A stretch of 64,000 bases of DNA from Chamaea fasciata (taxonomy: Eukaryota > Chordata > Aves > Passeriformes > Sylviidae). A model generated the notes under the pieces. That model was not told where the DNA came from. It saw nothing but the letters and a program-made list of their open reading frames with translations, and searched no databases. Each line of letters starts with the position of its first letter. Within the stretch, counting starts at the first letter, position 1. The stretch lies in NCBI GenBank assembly GCA_029207755.1, contig JARCOQ010000016.1, forward strand, positions 8,108,501-8,172,500, written 5' to 3'. Below are positions 37,103-46,699 of the stretch, piece by piece. Both the position numbers and the translations under genes were made by a program.

Positions 37103-39089
37103 TATATATGCCATTATATAAATTTAGCCTCTCCAAAGCATGGTAGGGGTGAAGCCACCCTGGGGGCACTGAGCCCCCAGCAAAGCAGAGCTGGAAGAAG
37201 AACAAAGTCAACCAGGCCACCCTAGCTGAAGTACATGGGAAACACAAGCTGTAATGGTCAGTGGAAGTCTCCCCTGGCCCACAACAGGAACAGAATTGGG
37301 GCTGAAGTGCTTGGATTTGGAAAAAAAAAATTATATTGGGCTCTTGGCCCATCTTGGGCATAAAATTTGGGGCTGGCTTTGGGAAGTGCCTTGCCTGGCT
37401 GTTTTCTCAGCCAAGTCCTTTTCTCCTAAGCCTGCTGCAGGAATTGATCCACCGAGGGTCGTACCCGCTCTGCTCGGAATAAATCTGCATATCAGCCTCT
37501 TCCATGAATGAAAAATGCATGCACCGGTAAATCTGAGGTGAAATAATACATCTGTTGTCAGCAGCCTTTTCCTTTTTTTTTTTTTTCCCTGCTTTTCTCT
37601 TCCACAAGTTTCATTAAGAAGAGACACATCAACTGTGATAAAGTTGACATCACCAGCTCACTAATTGTTCCTGACGCTTCCCTGTTGCTTTGACGATGGA
37701 TCGCTGCAGAAATGCCCGCCCCAGGCAGGCAGGGAGGGGTAAAGTCACCTCCTTAAGCTAATTCTGGGAGGAAACATGAGGAGGCTGCAGAGGCCATGGC
37801 AGGGAATGTCCCCAGGCTGTGGTGAGAACGGGGACACGGGGGTGGCAGGAGTGTCCCATGAGCCCTGTGAGGTGCCAGCGATGGATTTGGGTCCTGCAGG
37901 GCTCCCAATGGGCTCCCTCTGAGGGAGAGGAGCAATGAAAAGTAGCTGCCCCTGCCCAGACACACCATGGATGCCAGGGGAAGAACTGAAGGAACCATCC
38001 CAGCCCCAGCTTCACCTTCATCCACCCGCATCATCCAGCCCTTCTCCAGATCAGGAGCTGGGAAAACCCAAAATGAGTTCGGGCTCGTTGCACTCAGGCC
38101 ATTTGCATCCCCACTGGAAGGGCTCCGTGGTGGGAAGGATGCAGAGGGACCCAGTGCTGTCCCCACTCACAGCTCAGGTGATTTCAGCCCTCGCCACGGG
38201 CAGGGCAAGGCTGGTCCCAGCAGCCAGTTCCCCTCAGCATCACCTCGGGATGCCAGGTGGGACAGGGACAATGCCAGTGCCCCCTGTCCCCACACTGTCC
38301 CTGTCCTGTCCCTGTCCCCGTGTGGCCCACAATCAGGTTGGCAGCTTGCAACACACCCAAGCACGCTGCAAAGAGGCAACAGCTGCTTCCCGCTGGCCCA
38401 GATCGAGGATTTTAATTAAGGAGAAGATTTGGGGGAATAAAGGGGAAGATCTCTCACAAAGCTGTAATTAAAGAAACTCAGGGTGGGGCAGGATGATGAC
38501 AAAGGACACGTCCTGCTGCTGCTGGGGCTCAGGGAGGGCACTGAAAGGGGAGTGGGGACCCCCATCAAGGCCCTGTGGGGCTGGCATTGCTCCCCTCCCC
38601 GAGGGGAAGGATCCCCCAAATGCAGGTCACAGGGGCTGCTCTGCACCCCCAAAAACAACCTTCCAGTCTTGGCTGAGGTTCCCCACAGGGCAATCAGGTG
38701 CTCCAGCCTACAGCAAACCCAAATTCCCGTGGATTCCACTCTGAGTTATGGCAAAGGTGAGGGAGAGGCCAGAGGGTCCTTTCAGCTGAGGATCCCGACC
38801 CCAGCTCATCCCCTCTGTGCCAAAAGGGGCAGGTCAGAGCCCAGGAAACCTTTGGGAAATGGGGTACTGTCACCAGAATCCCCAGACCACTTTTGGGGCT
38901 GTTTGGAGAGGCTCCTGAAAAGAGGCACGGTGTAAGTTTCAAAAACAACCCCTCAACCCCTATGAAAAACACTGGGGTGAGAAGACAAGCTGGAGGCCCC
39001 ACTGCCGGAGAAATCCCAATGCCACCGCTACATCTCACACCAGCACAGCCCTGGGAGCCACCAACACCTCCACACCTTCCCCCAGGCTC
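36721..39089. other. No gene recognised
   Basis: Unique sequence apart from the TACA/TA microsatellite at 37,061. A T run occurs at about 37,573-37,586. Confidence 0.4.
37061..37109 (+). repeat. Compound (CATA)n-(TA)n microsatellite
   Basis: CATA units pass directly into a TA run ending at about 37,109. Confidence 0.95.
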
Positions 39090-39450
39090 CCAAAATTCCA
39101 TCCAACAGCGCTGCCGAGCACTCCCTGCCGCCCGGCTCTGTCGGGTGTGTGCCCGGAGCCGTGCAGAGCCAGCCCGGATCGATTCACGGCAGCTGCCGCG
39201 TATTTACAGAGCCTTTTACCAGCTGGGGCTCCCGGGGACGGGGCAGTAGCACAGGGGAGACAAACACCTCCTGCCACAGCCGGGGCTTCCCGGCAGCATT
39301 CCCAATCCACAGGCACATCCCGCGGGACCCTCAGGATCATTCATCAGCTCCTCATTGCCGGCACGGAACGGGACCTGTTGCAGGCGGTGATATTGTGCAG
39401 AGCCCGTGCGGAGGGTCGGGATGACCTGGGAAACGCTAATTAATTGTCTC
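39090..39450. promoter_or_regulatory. CpG-rich patch
   Basis: About 14 CpGs occur in the 145 bp from 39,105 to 39,250, far more than in flanking sequence. It could be a small CpG island with a distal promoter or enhancer. No exon is recognised in it. Confidence 0.3.
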
Positions 39451-40916
39451 ACTGAGCCGAGCAGCGGTGCTCCGAGCAGCCACACAGCATTCGTGGTATT
39501 CGAGGCAGCTTCAGACCCAAGCCAGAGCTTTTTGTCTGAAACCTTGGGGCTTATTTATGAAATCTCAGCTTCAGGCAGAGGAAAGGAGCGTATCACTTGA
39601 GGAGAGAGTAAGCGGCCCTAAGCGGGGAATGGCACAGAGGAAAACACAGCTGATGTCAAGGTGGCAGCTTTGGCTCACCAAGGTTTCAGTCTCCTCCTCC
39701 ACCCCGAGGTGTAAATCAAGTGCAAAAGCCACCGTGGCTCGCCAGGCTCCTCTCAGCCCCCTGCCCACGTGCCTGCAGCGCCCGCCGCCGCTCCCGGCGT
39801 CTGGAAATAAACAGCCTGTTCCAGCTCCGCTTGGTATTTCCAGAAAGGTTAACGCAGCGTGTGAGGGGCCACAGCCACCGCTCGCGGGGCTGGAAAGGCT
39901 CCCGGCAAACCCACCGGGGGACCGGGGCTCCCTGCCTGGCAGGTGACCTCCCCGGTCACCCCCAAAGCGCTGGCGTCAAGCTTTGATATTTTCAGGCTTT
40001 GCGCTGCTGAGGCTTCCTTCTCCCACCCCCACGTTCCCCCAGCAGCATTCCCGCCTCTGAAAAAATCAATAGGAGTTTCAAGCTGAGAGGGAAGGCTGGA
40101 GGTTGACATTCGCTGGGCAAGCCAGGAGGTTTCCCCCTGGTTTGGGGCTCGAGCAGAAATCACCCCAGTTTTCCAGCACTCCGTTGAGGGGGAGTTGCTG
40201 TTGGTCCTGTGCAATTCCCAGGGGATGGAGCAGGAAAGCAGCTGTGCGTGGACCGGTGTACAATTCACTCCATAAATACACACTCTGTGGGGCTTGATGT
40301 GCAAACCAGGCTGCTGGGACAGACAGAAAGTGCTTGGAGATGCTTTGTCCAAGCCAGCAGTAAAAACAAAGCAAAACAAAGAAACTCATAGCCAGGGGAT
40401 GATCAATTACCAGGGGGGGAAGGCAGGCCACCAAAGCACCTGGATACTAGTGGTTAAACCAGAGTTGGAGCTCTCCTCACCTCAAAACAAGCCACCTACA
40501 CTTCTATTTGGAGAGGAGAGCCGGGAGACATCCCCAGCAGCTCCTCATGGGCAGCAAAGACTTTTCCACCCAATGCACCTCGCTTAAGCCCTTCCCTCCC
40601 AACTGGGCTGCACTGGTCCCTCTGGGTGCCGGCTGAAACAATTTTAGAGCCTCTGGCTGGGCCAGGAAAGGCTGATCCATATTCCTGAGGCCTCATTGCT
40701 ATTCTGCAGCTTCAGCTCATTAGCGCTTAGGCGCTACAAGAGCTTTGGAAGTTTCTGGGTGAGGCAGCTATTAGGGGAGGATTGAACACGTCTGGTACAA
40801 ACCCCTGGCCTGGGTGAACTCAATAATTTACACTATCGAGCGACAAGGTGCCCACAGGCCACCCGAACCAAAAAAACCCCACCCCTGTCCTAGATACGGG
40901 CTCAGGCACTGTCTGG
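39451..40916. other. No gene recognised
   Basis: Unique sequence, GC-rich with CpGs at about 39,760-39,970. No coding or mobile element is seen. Confidence 0.4.

Positions 40917-40969
<53 letters not shown>
40917..40969 (+). repeat. A53 homopolymer
   Basis: An uninterrupted run of about 53 A. No retroposed gene is recognised in front of it, so a processed-transcript origin is not supported. Confidence 0.95.
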
Positions 40970-40971
<2 letters not shown>

Positions 40972-41111
40972 AAGCAAAATAAATAACCCTCAGCCCCAGA
41001 AAACTGGCTGCATCATCACACCCCCTGCTAATCCATTAGCCAGCCCTCCTCCACACACGGCTCTTAGGAACAGCGTGAGCTCCAGCTCAGGAGCTCCAGG
41101 AGAGAACCACC

Positions 41112-41415
41112 ATAGAATGGAAGTACTGAATGGTTTGGGCTGGAAGAGACCTTAAAGATGACCCAGTTCCAACCCCCTGCCATGTGCAGGGACACCTTCC
41201 ACTATCCCAGGTTGCTGCAAGCCCCGTCCAGCCTGGCCTTGGACACTTTCAGGAATGGGGCAGCCACAGCTTCTCTGGGCACCCTGTGCCAGGGCCTCCC
41301 CACCCTCATAGCCGAGAATTCCTTATGTGTGTCTAACCTTTATTTTCCCCCTTTCAATTTGAACCCATTACTCCTTGTCCTACCACTACAGTTCCTGCTG
41401 AAGCACCCCTGCAAA
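41112..41415 (-). mobile_element. CR1 LINE 3'-end fragment (longest copy here)
   Basis: The plus strand starts CATAGAATGG and continues GGTTTGGGCTGGAAGAGACC, then the familiar TGCCAGGGCCTCCCCACCCT section, to CTTGTCCTACCACTACAG. This is the reverse complement of a CR1 3' end of about 300 bp. No ORF2 coding sequence is left. It abuts the LTR at 41,447. Confidence 0.95.
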
Positions 41416-41446
41416 GGGCCAGTATGACCAGTACAAAAACCTGCAC

Positions 41447-41817
41447 TGTACTGGGGGGTGCATTGGGGTCTGCCCTTTTAGAGGGACTGCTCATGTCACC
41501 CAGAGGTAAGGCTTTATAAAGGGAAGGCCTTGTAACATGGCTCCAGCCTGTTACTCAGGATTAGTGGAAGGAACTATGGGAGAGTGAGTGGGTCAGCTGG
41601 AATAGGGGTAGAGAGATGTGAGAGATGTGAGAGATGTGCTGTGTGACTGCCACATGTCCACGTCATGGTGTATGGTGCTTGGTTGACTTGGACTTGCTGT
41701 GCCTTAAAACTGTGTGAACTGATAACCAGCCAACTGCCCCAAAAGGCCGGGTTTTTGGCAATAAAGAGCACTCCTTTGCACCTGCCTGTGGTCCCTGCGT
41801 CGCTCATTGTCGCTACA
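41447..41817 (+). mobile_element. Endogenous retrovirus LTR (solo or nearly solo), 371 bp
   Basis: The element begins TGTA and ends TACA, the short inverted termini of an LTR. Inside are a TATA box (TTTATAAA, 41,513-41,520), a 9-bp GAGATGTGA-type triplication near 41,616-41,640, and a poly(A) signal AATAAA at 41,760-41,765. This is the U3-R-U5 layout of a retroviral LTR. No gag, pol or env sequence is seen beside it. Perfect target duplications were not found; the flanks TGCAC and TGCTC match at 4 of 5 positions. The sequence after it (TGCTCCCAACACG) faintly resembles a lysine-tRNA primer site. Exact boundaries are uncertain by some bases. Confidence 0.7.
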
Positions 41818-42617
41818 TGCTCCCAACACGTGTTCTCAGGGCAGGGAAAGCTGTTGGCCCTTCATCTGAGGAGGACTGAGCTGCTGCAGCCCTGAGGGTC
41901 CCCGTGGCCCCCTCCCTGTGTTGGGTGTGCTGAGTTTTCCCTTCTCTGCAGTGGGAGCTGTGTCCTTCTCACCCAGGTTTGGGCACTGCCTGTTCGCACC
42001 TCGTGACAGTCCCATGGGGGAGTCACCAGGCAGAAATAACCTCTTTTTGCCTCTGTTTGAGACAAATGGGGGGGAAAAAAACACCTTTTCTCCTAATAAG
42101 GGAACTCAAAGTGATGAATTTTCCACTTCTCCTGAAGTTCTTTCCTCGGAGGCAGTGATGCATTTTTAATGGTCTCGATGTAGCTATTAAGCTGGTAATT
42201 GGAACAGAGCAGACTCCAGCTCTCGGCAGGTCGGGCCCCCTCCAAGTGTGTCCCCACACCACACGGATGGGTGTTCCTGGTGTCCCTGCTCTCCCCAGCA
42301 CTGCTGACCCCCCCTTGGCCCCATTTCCAGGCAAAGCATCGCCACCAAGACCCCGGTGTTCGAGCGACCCGGTGTCGCCCTGGCCTGATCCTGCCTAAAG
42401 AGGGCTGACAGGGAAAATACTTGGGAAGGGAGCTGTTTCCTTACTTCAGGTCCCCCGCCAAACCTGCAACTCCCTCCCACATGGGCACGATCCCCCGGAC
42501 TCCCCTGCCCTGATCCCGGCCGTGCACCCTGGAGGGAGGGCTGGGAGGTGCCGAGAGGGGGGGTCACAGCAGGTTGGGATGGAGAGGGGGGACTCCGCCG
42601 GCTCCTGCCGCCACTGG
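41818..42617. other. No gene recognised between LTR and minisatellite
   Basis: This may include a few bases of retroviral leader at its start; the rest is unique sequence with an AT-rich patch near 42,140-42,200. Confidence 0.4.
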
Positions 42618-43515
42618 AGGCTCATCCCGCGGATCCCGGCTCATCCCGCAGATCCAGGCTTATCCCGCGGATCCCGGCTCATCCCGCCGTGTCCCGGTGG
42701 ATGTTCACCCCGCGGATCCAGGCTCATCCCGCCGTGTCCCGGTGGATGTTCACCCCGCAGATCCAGGCTCATCCCGCGGATCCAGGCTCATCCCGCCGTG
42801 TCCCGGTGGATGTTCATCCCGCAGATCCAGGCTCATCCCGCCGTGTCCCGGTGGATGTTCACCCCGCGGATCCAGGCTCATCCCGCCGTGTCCCGGTGGA
42901 TGTTCACCCCGCGGATCCAGGCTCATCCCGCCGTGTCCCGGTGGATGTTCACCCCGCAGATCCAGGCTCATCCCGCGGATCCAGGCTCATCCCGCCGTGT
43001 CCCGGTTGGATGTTCACCCCGCGGATCCAGGCTCATCCCGCCGTGTCCCGGTTGGATGTTCACCCCGCGGATCCAGGCTCATCCCGCCGTGTCCCGGTTG
43101 GATGTTCACCCCGCGGATCCAGGCTCATCCCGCCGTGTCCCGGTGGATGTTCACCCCGCGGATCCAGGCTCATCCCGCCGTGTCCCGGTTGGATGTTCAC
43201 CCCGCGGATCCAGGCTCATCCCGCCGTGTCCCGGTTGGATGTTCACCCCGCGGATCCAGGCTCATCCCGCCGTGTCCCGGTGGATGTTCACCCCGCGGAT
43301 CCAGGCTCATCCCGCCGTGTCCCGGTTGGATGTTCACCCCGCGGATCCAGGCTCATCCCGCCGTGTCCCGGTGGATGTTCACCCCGCGGATCCAGGCTCA
43401 TCCCGCCGTGTCCCGGTGGAGGTTCACCCCGCGGATCCAGGCTCATCCCGCCGTGTCCCGGTTGGATGTTCACCCCGCGGATCCAGGCTCATCCCGCCGT
43501 GTCCCGCCCGGTCCC
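42618..43515 (+). repeat. GC-rich minisatellite, 45/46-bp unit, about 18 copies
   Basis: The unit runs from GGATCCAGGCTCATCCCGC through CGTGTCCCGG to TGGATGTTCACCCCGC. Eighteen copies of TCATCCCGCCGTGTCCCG are counted. Units are 45 bp when they carry GGTGGA and 46 bp when they carry GGTTGGA, and short 18-19-bp partial units are interspersed at the start and near 42,775 and 42,975. Each full unit has a BamHI-type GGATCC or its GAGATCC-like variant. All three forward frames stay open across it, giving frames of 359-462 codons that are artefacts. Confidence 0.97.
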
Positions 43516-43969
43516 GGCGCCGGGCGCTGCCTCCCCCTCGCGGCCGCGGGCAGCTCGTGCTGCCCCGGGACCCTCGACTCGAGGGGATCCTCAATCCATA
43601 GAGAGCGTCCCCCTGCCCCAGAAACCCACACCGCCACCCTCCTGCCCGGCCGCAGGAGCAGCAGAACCCTGGGCAGCCCCTGGCAGCGCTCCCGGGCGGG
43701 GAAAGCTCCGGGGGTCCCTTGATTGTACAAGCTCCAGCCTGGAACCAGCATCACCAAAGTACAGGAGGAGCAGGATCACTCCCCAGGCTGCTGCCCCCTC
43801 AGTCCCACGGAGGCTGCTCCAGGGATCCCATCCCAAGGGGCACAGCGTGTACAATCCCCAAATTAGGAGCAGCATCACCCCAAAATATCCTACAGTGCAC
43901 CCCTCCAAGCTGCTGCCCAAAACAGCCCTCAGCTGATACTCAAACAGCAGTAAGAGGAGACAGAAGCAG
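43516..43969. other. GC-rich flank between minisatellite and MAP2K3 3' end
   Basis: CpG-rich up to about 43,590, then unique sequence. It contains the T/C-rich stretch (minus strand) used to support the poly(A) site. No gene is seen. Confidence 0.4.
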
Positions 43970-43986
43970 CAGGTTTGAGGGTGAAT

Positions 43987-43992
43987 TTTATT
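43987..43992 (-). terminator. Candidate poly(A) signal AATAAA of MAP2K3
   Basis: On the minus strand this reads AATAAA, followed about 30-60 nt later by a T/C-rich stretch (TTCTGTCTCCTCTT) that could serve as the downstream element. A variant ATTAAA on the same strand at 45,536-45,541 could give a shorter UTR. There is no transcript evidence to choose between them. Confidence 0.5.
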
Positions 43993-45535
43993 AGAATCAA
44001 GGAGGGGGGTTGAAGGGTACAGATCATTCCCAAAAATAAAAGGGGAGAGGGGCTTCCCATGTGAGTCAAAATCCTCACCCACCTTAAAGCCAAGCTGGTT
44101 CTCCCCAGGGAACTGCCACTGCAGAGGGAACACAGTGGGACAGGGAAGCAGGGAGGTGAAATGGGACACGGGATTTAGACAGGTAAGACCTGTGTTGAAT
44201 GAAGCAGAGGAGACGGCACAGCGAGGTGGGGTGTGTTTGCCTCCTCATCAAAGCCTCAGCTCATCCACAGGGGCCCAAGCCCATCCCAGAGCCGTCTCCC
44301 CTGTGTTTCAAAGGGCAGATGCTCCCTTATCCCAAAATACAGAAATCAGGACTTTCTCCAGGAGGAGAAATGCAGAAAAAAATAAAAAGCATGCAAAAAA
44401 AAATTTTTTTTTAAAAATGAACACAGTTCCCCAAAGCACCAGAAAAGGGTGAGTTAAAGGAAGGGGAAAAGGGTTTAAACAAAGAGAGAAGGGAGAAAAC
44501 CCAAAAGCTCAACTCAAGACAAAAATAATCCAAAGTAACCAACTATGAAAAAAAAATACAATTGTACATCTCAGCAGCAAAGCTGTCAAACCAAGCAGAT
44601 ACAGGTGAGTGTTGGGTGGTTTGCAGAGCACGATGAGGAGGAGGGAGACATGGAGAACATCAATCACTTCCTTATCTTCCATCCAGAGGTGGGCTGGGGG
44701 GTCAGGGTCGAACTGAAGCTGAACAAGGTTTATGCAGCTCCACCTGGGCTGGTCCCCTCAGGGTTTGTTGACTCAGGGAGGGGGATCAGAGGGATGGCAC
44801 AGGGAAAAGCGTGGCTGGGTGATGCATCAAGGACTGAAAACCATTTGCCCCAAAGCAGCTTTCCCAGAAGCAGCTCGTGGGGATGGATGGTGTGGAGCAC
44901 CCCAGTTCCCAGGCAGGGGGTCCCCAGCACTGCATCAAAACCCTGGACTGCAGGAGGGGGATAATGAATTTAAGGGGACATCATTCTTCATTGAGGGGGA
45001 CCCTGAACACTGGAAATTCACCCTGAAATCCAGGCCTCCAGGGCATGAATTTCAGGAACATTTTTAAAAGATTCAGTTAAAAAATAGATGCATTTCTTTA
45101 AAAAAGAAAGAAAGAAAAAGTAATCTTAGGCCAGAGTGTTTTCTAGTGACCCCTTCCCCACCTGCCCAAATTTAGCCAGAAAACACATTACGCCAGATCT
45201 GCTGGCCACATAGACATCCACACATTCATCATGGATTTAAAAATATATATAATATATAGAGCACACGTACACACACACAAATATATATTAGAAAAGAAAA
45301 AAAAAATCCTTCGGAAAAACTCAATTATTTAAAAAAAAAAACAAAAACAAAAAAAAACCCTAAACCAAAATCCATAGCCGGTGCGTTTATCCGTGATCAT
45401 GTACAGTAGAAGCCAGAAACCCCTCCGGCTCCCCTGGCTCCTCGGGCCGGGAGCACGGGGAAACACATCAGGTTTTCACAGTGGATTTGTCAGCAGAGAA
45501 GGAAACTGCTCCTCCCTCCTCCCACACAGAAGGGC

Positions 45536-45541
45536 TTTAAT
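45536..45541 (-). terminator. Alternative poly(A) signal ATTAAA
   Basis: A minus-strand ATTAAA about 1.07 kb after the stop codon. It would give a 3' UTR of about 1.1 kb. The hexamer alone is weak evidence. Confidence 0.25.
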
Positions 45542-46615
45542 TTATAGCGAGTTAGATCAAACCTAGGAAACACGTTACAAAGTCCATTATATATAGACAT
45601 CAAATGTACAAGTGTGAGCAGCCCCGGGCCAGTCACTGGGGTTTGGCTCTCGCTGGCACCCGCAGGGGTTGGGGACAGTTTGGGACACGAGGGGTGCGAG
45701 TTCAGCCTCTGGAAGGAGCGGGTGTCACAGTGAGAGGTCTGACAGCAGCTCCACGTTGGAAAAGCAGATGGAGCAGCGTCTCCTCAGGGAGCCAGGGAAG
45801 GTGGAGGCAGCCAGGGCTGTGGAAGGTGATGCCCGGAGCAGGGATGTCTCCTCCCAGCCCAGGGAGGAGGGAGGAGAGGCAGCACGGGGCACCTGCTGTC
45901 TCTCCATCACCTGGTGCCCATGAGGGATGGGATGGATGCTGGGTGAAGTCCCACGGGCAGGCTTGGGGACAGCGTGGGCTGCAGCTTGTGTCACGGTGGG
46001 AAAATCGTGGAAAAATGCTGCTCAAGGGAGCAGCATTGATTGAGGGAGAGGGATGCCCAAGTTGGTGCTGCCTTAAGGTGTGGAGCCAGGCAGTAAAAGA
46101 GCCTCTGGTGCGAGCAGCAGCCCAGGGAGCCCCATGAGCCCCTAAAGCTGCAGGGGCTCCTGAGGCAGAGAGCCAGGCACAGAGGGAAGGCAAGTGGGAC
46201 CAGACTCCAGGGAAGGGGCTTTGGGCAGGCAGGAGAGGAGTGGGAGAAGCACAGCACCACCGAGTCTCTCTGCCTTCCCCTGGCAGCAAAGAAACACAAC
46301 CCCGTGTGCTGTGCGCTGGGTACTGGGGGGGCACCCTCTGCCTGCCTAGGCACTGCTCCTCTCCTGGGACCTCCTGAGCCTTCAGAGTCCTTGGCTTAGC
46401 TGGGAAGGTGTTGCCTTCAAAAGGTTTCTCCTGGGGGATTTTTTTCCTCAGGGCAAAGAGAAAAGAGATTTCGAGGCCAGATGGGGCCAGAGATGCCCTC
46501 AGGCCAGGGAGGTTCGATTTGTGATTTGTGCAAACCACCTTGAACTCGAGTCCTTGCTCGCTCTCCTGCGGGGAAAGCTGGGATGGAGGGACTGCAGGAA
46601 GCTGGCAGCTGGGAG

Positions 46616-46699
46616 TTAGGAGTCTTCCCCGAGGATCTCTGTCACGAAGGAGGCCATGTCAGTCTCTTTGGTGTCGTGCAAGGTAAAGAAAGGGTGTTC
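46616..46699 (-). CDS. MAP2K3: MAP2K3 coding exon 13 (terminal, stop codon TAA)
   Basis: It encodes residues 322-348 (EHPFFTLHDTKETD to ILGEDS), then TAA at 46,618-46,616. The acceptor is CTTGGCAG. The C-terminal segment corresponds to the DVD docking region of MAP2Ks. Confidence 0.97.
   Translation of the reverse strand, partial: EHPFFTLHDTKETDMASFVTEILGEDS

Larger units (their letters stand above)
43970..46615 (-). other. Probable MAP2K3 3' UTR
   Basis: The stretch after the stop codon has no coding homology. It is AT-rich at about 44,390-44,620 and 45,060-45,620, with TATA runs (45,243-45,258) and an A-tract/T-tract palindrome at about 44,395-44,416. The inferred end is set by the AATAAA below. 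Spurious minus-strand frames such as 45,702-46,538 have no recognisable product. Confidence 0.5.

Noticed and set aside
42618..43515. Regular repeats as a CRISPR array
   Set aside because: There are no unique spacers; units are contiguous and the genome is vertebrate.
42522..43936. Three long overlapping plus-strand frames (359, 382 and 462 codons)
   Set aside because: They are generated by the 45/46-bp minisatellite, which lacks stops in every forward frame; each encodes the same repeat phrases shifted, with no domain.
45702..46538. 278-codon minus-strand frame
   Set aside because: It lies in the presumed 3' UTR of MAP2K3 and shows no family resemblance.
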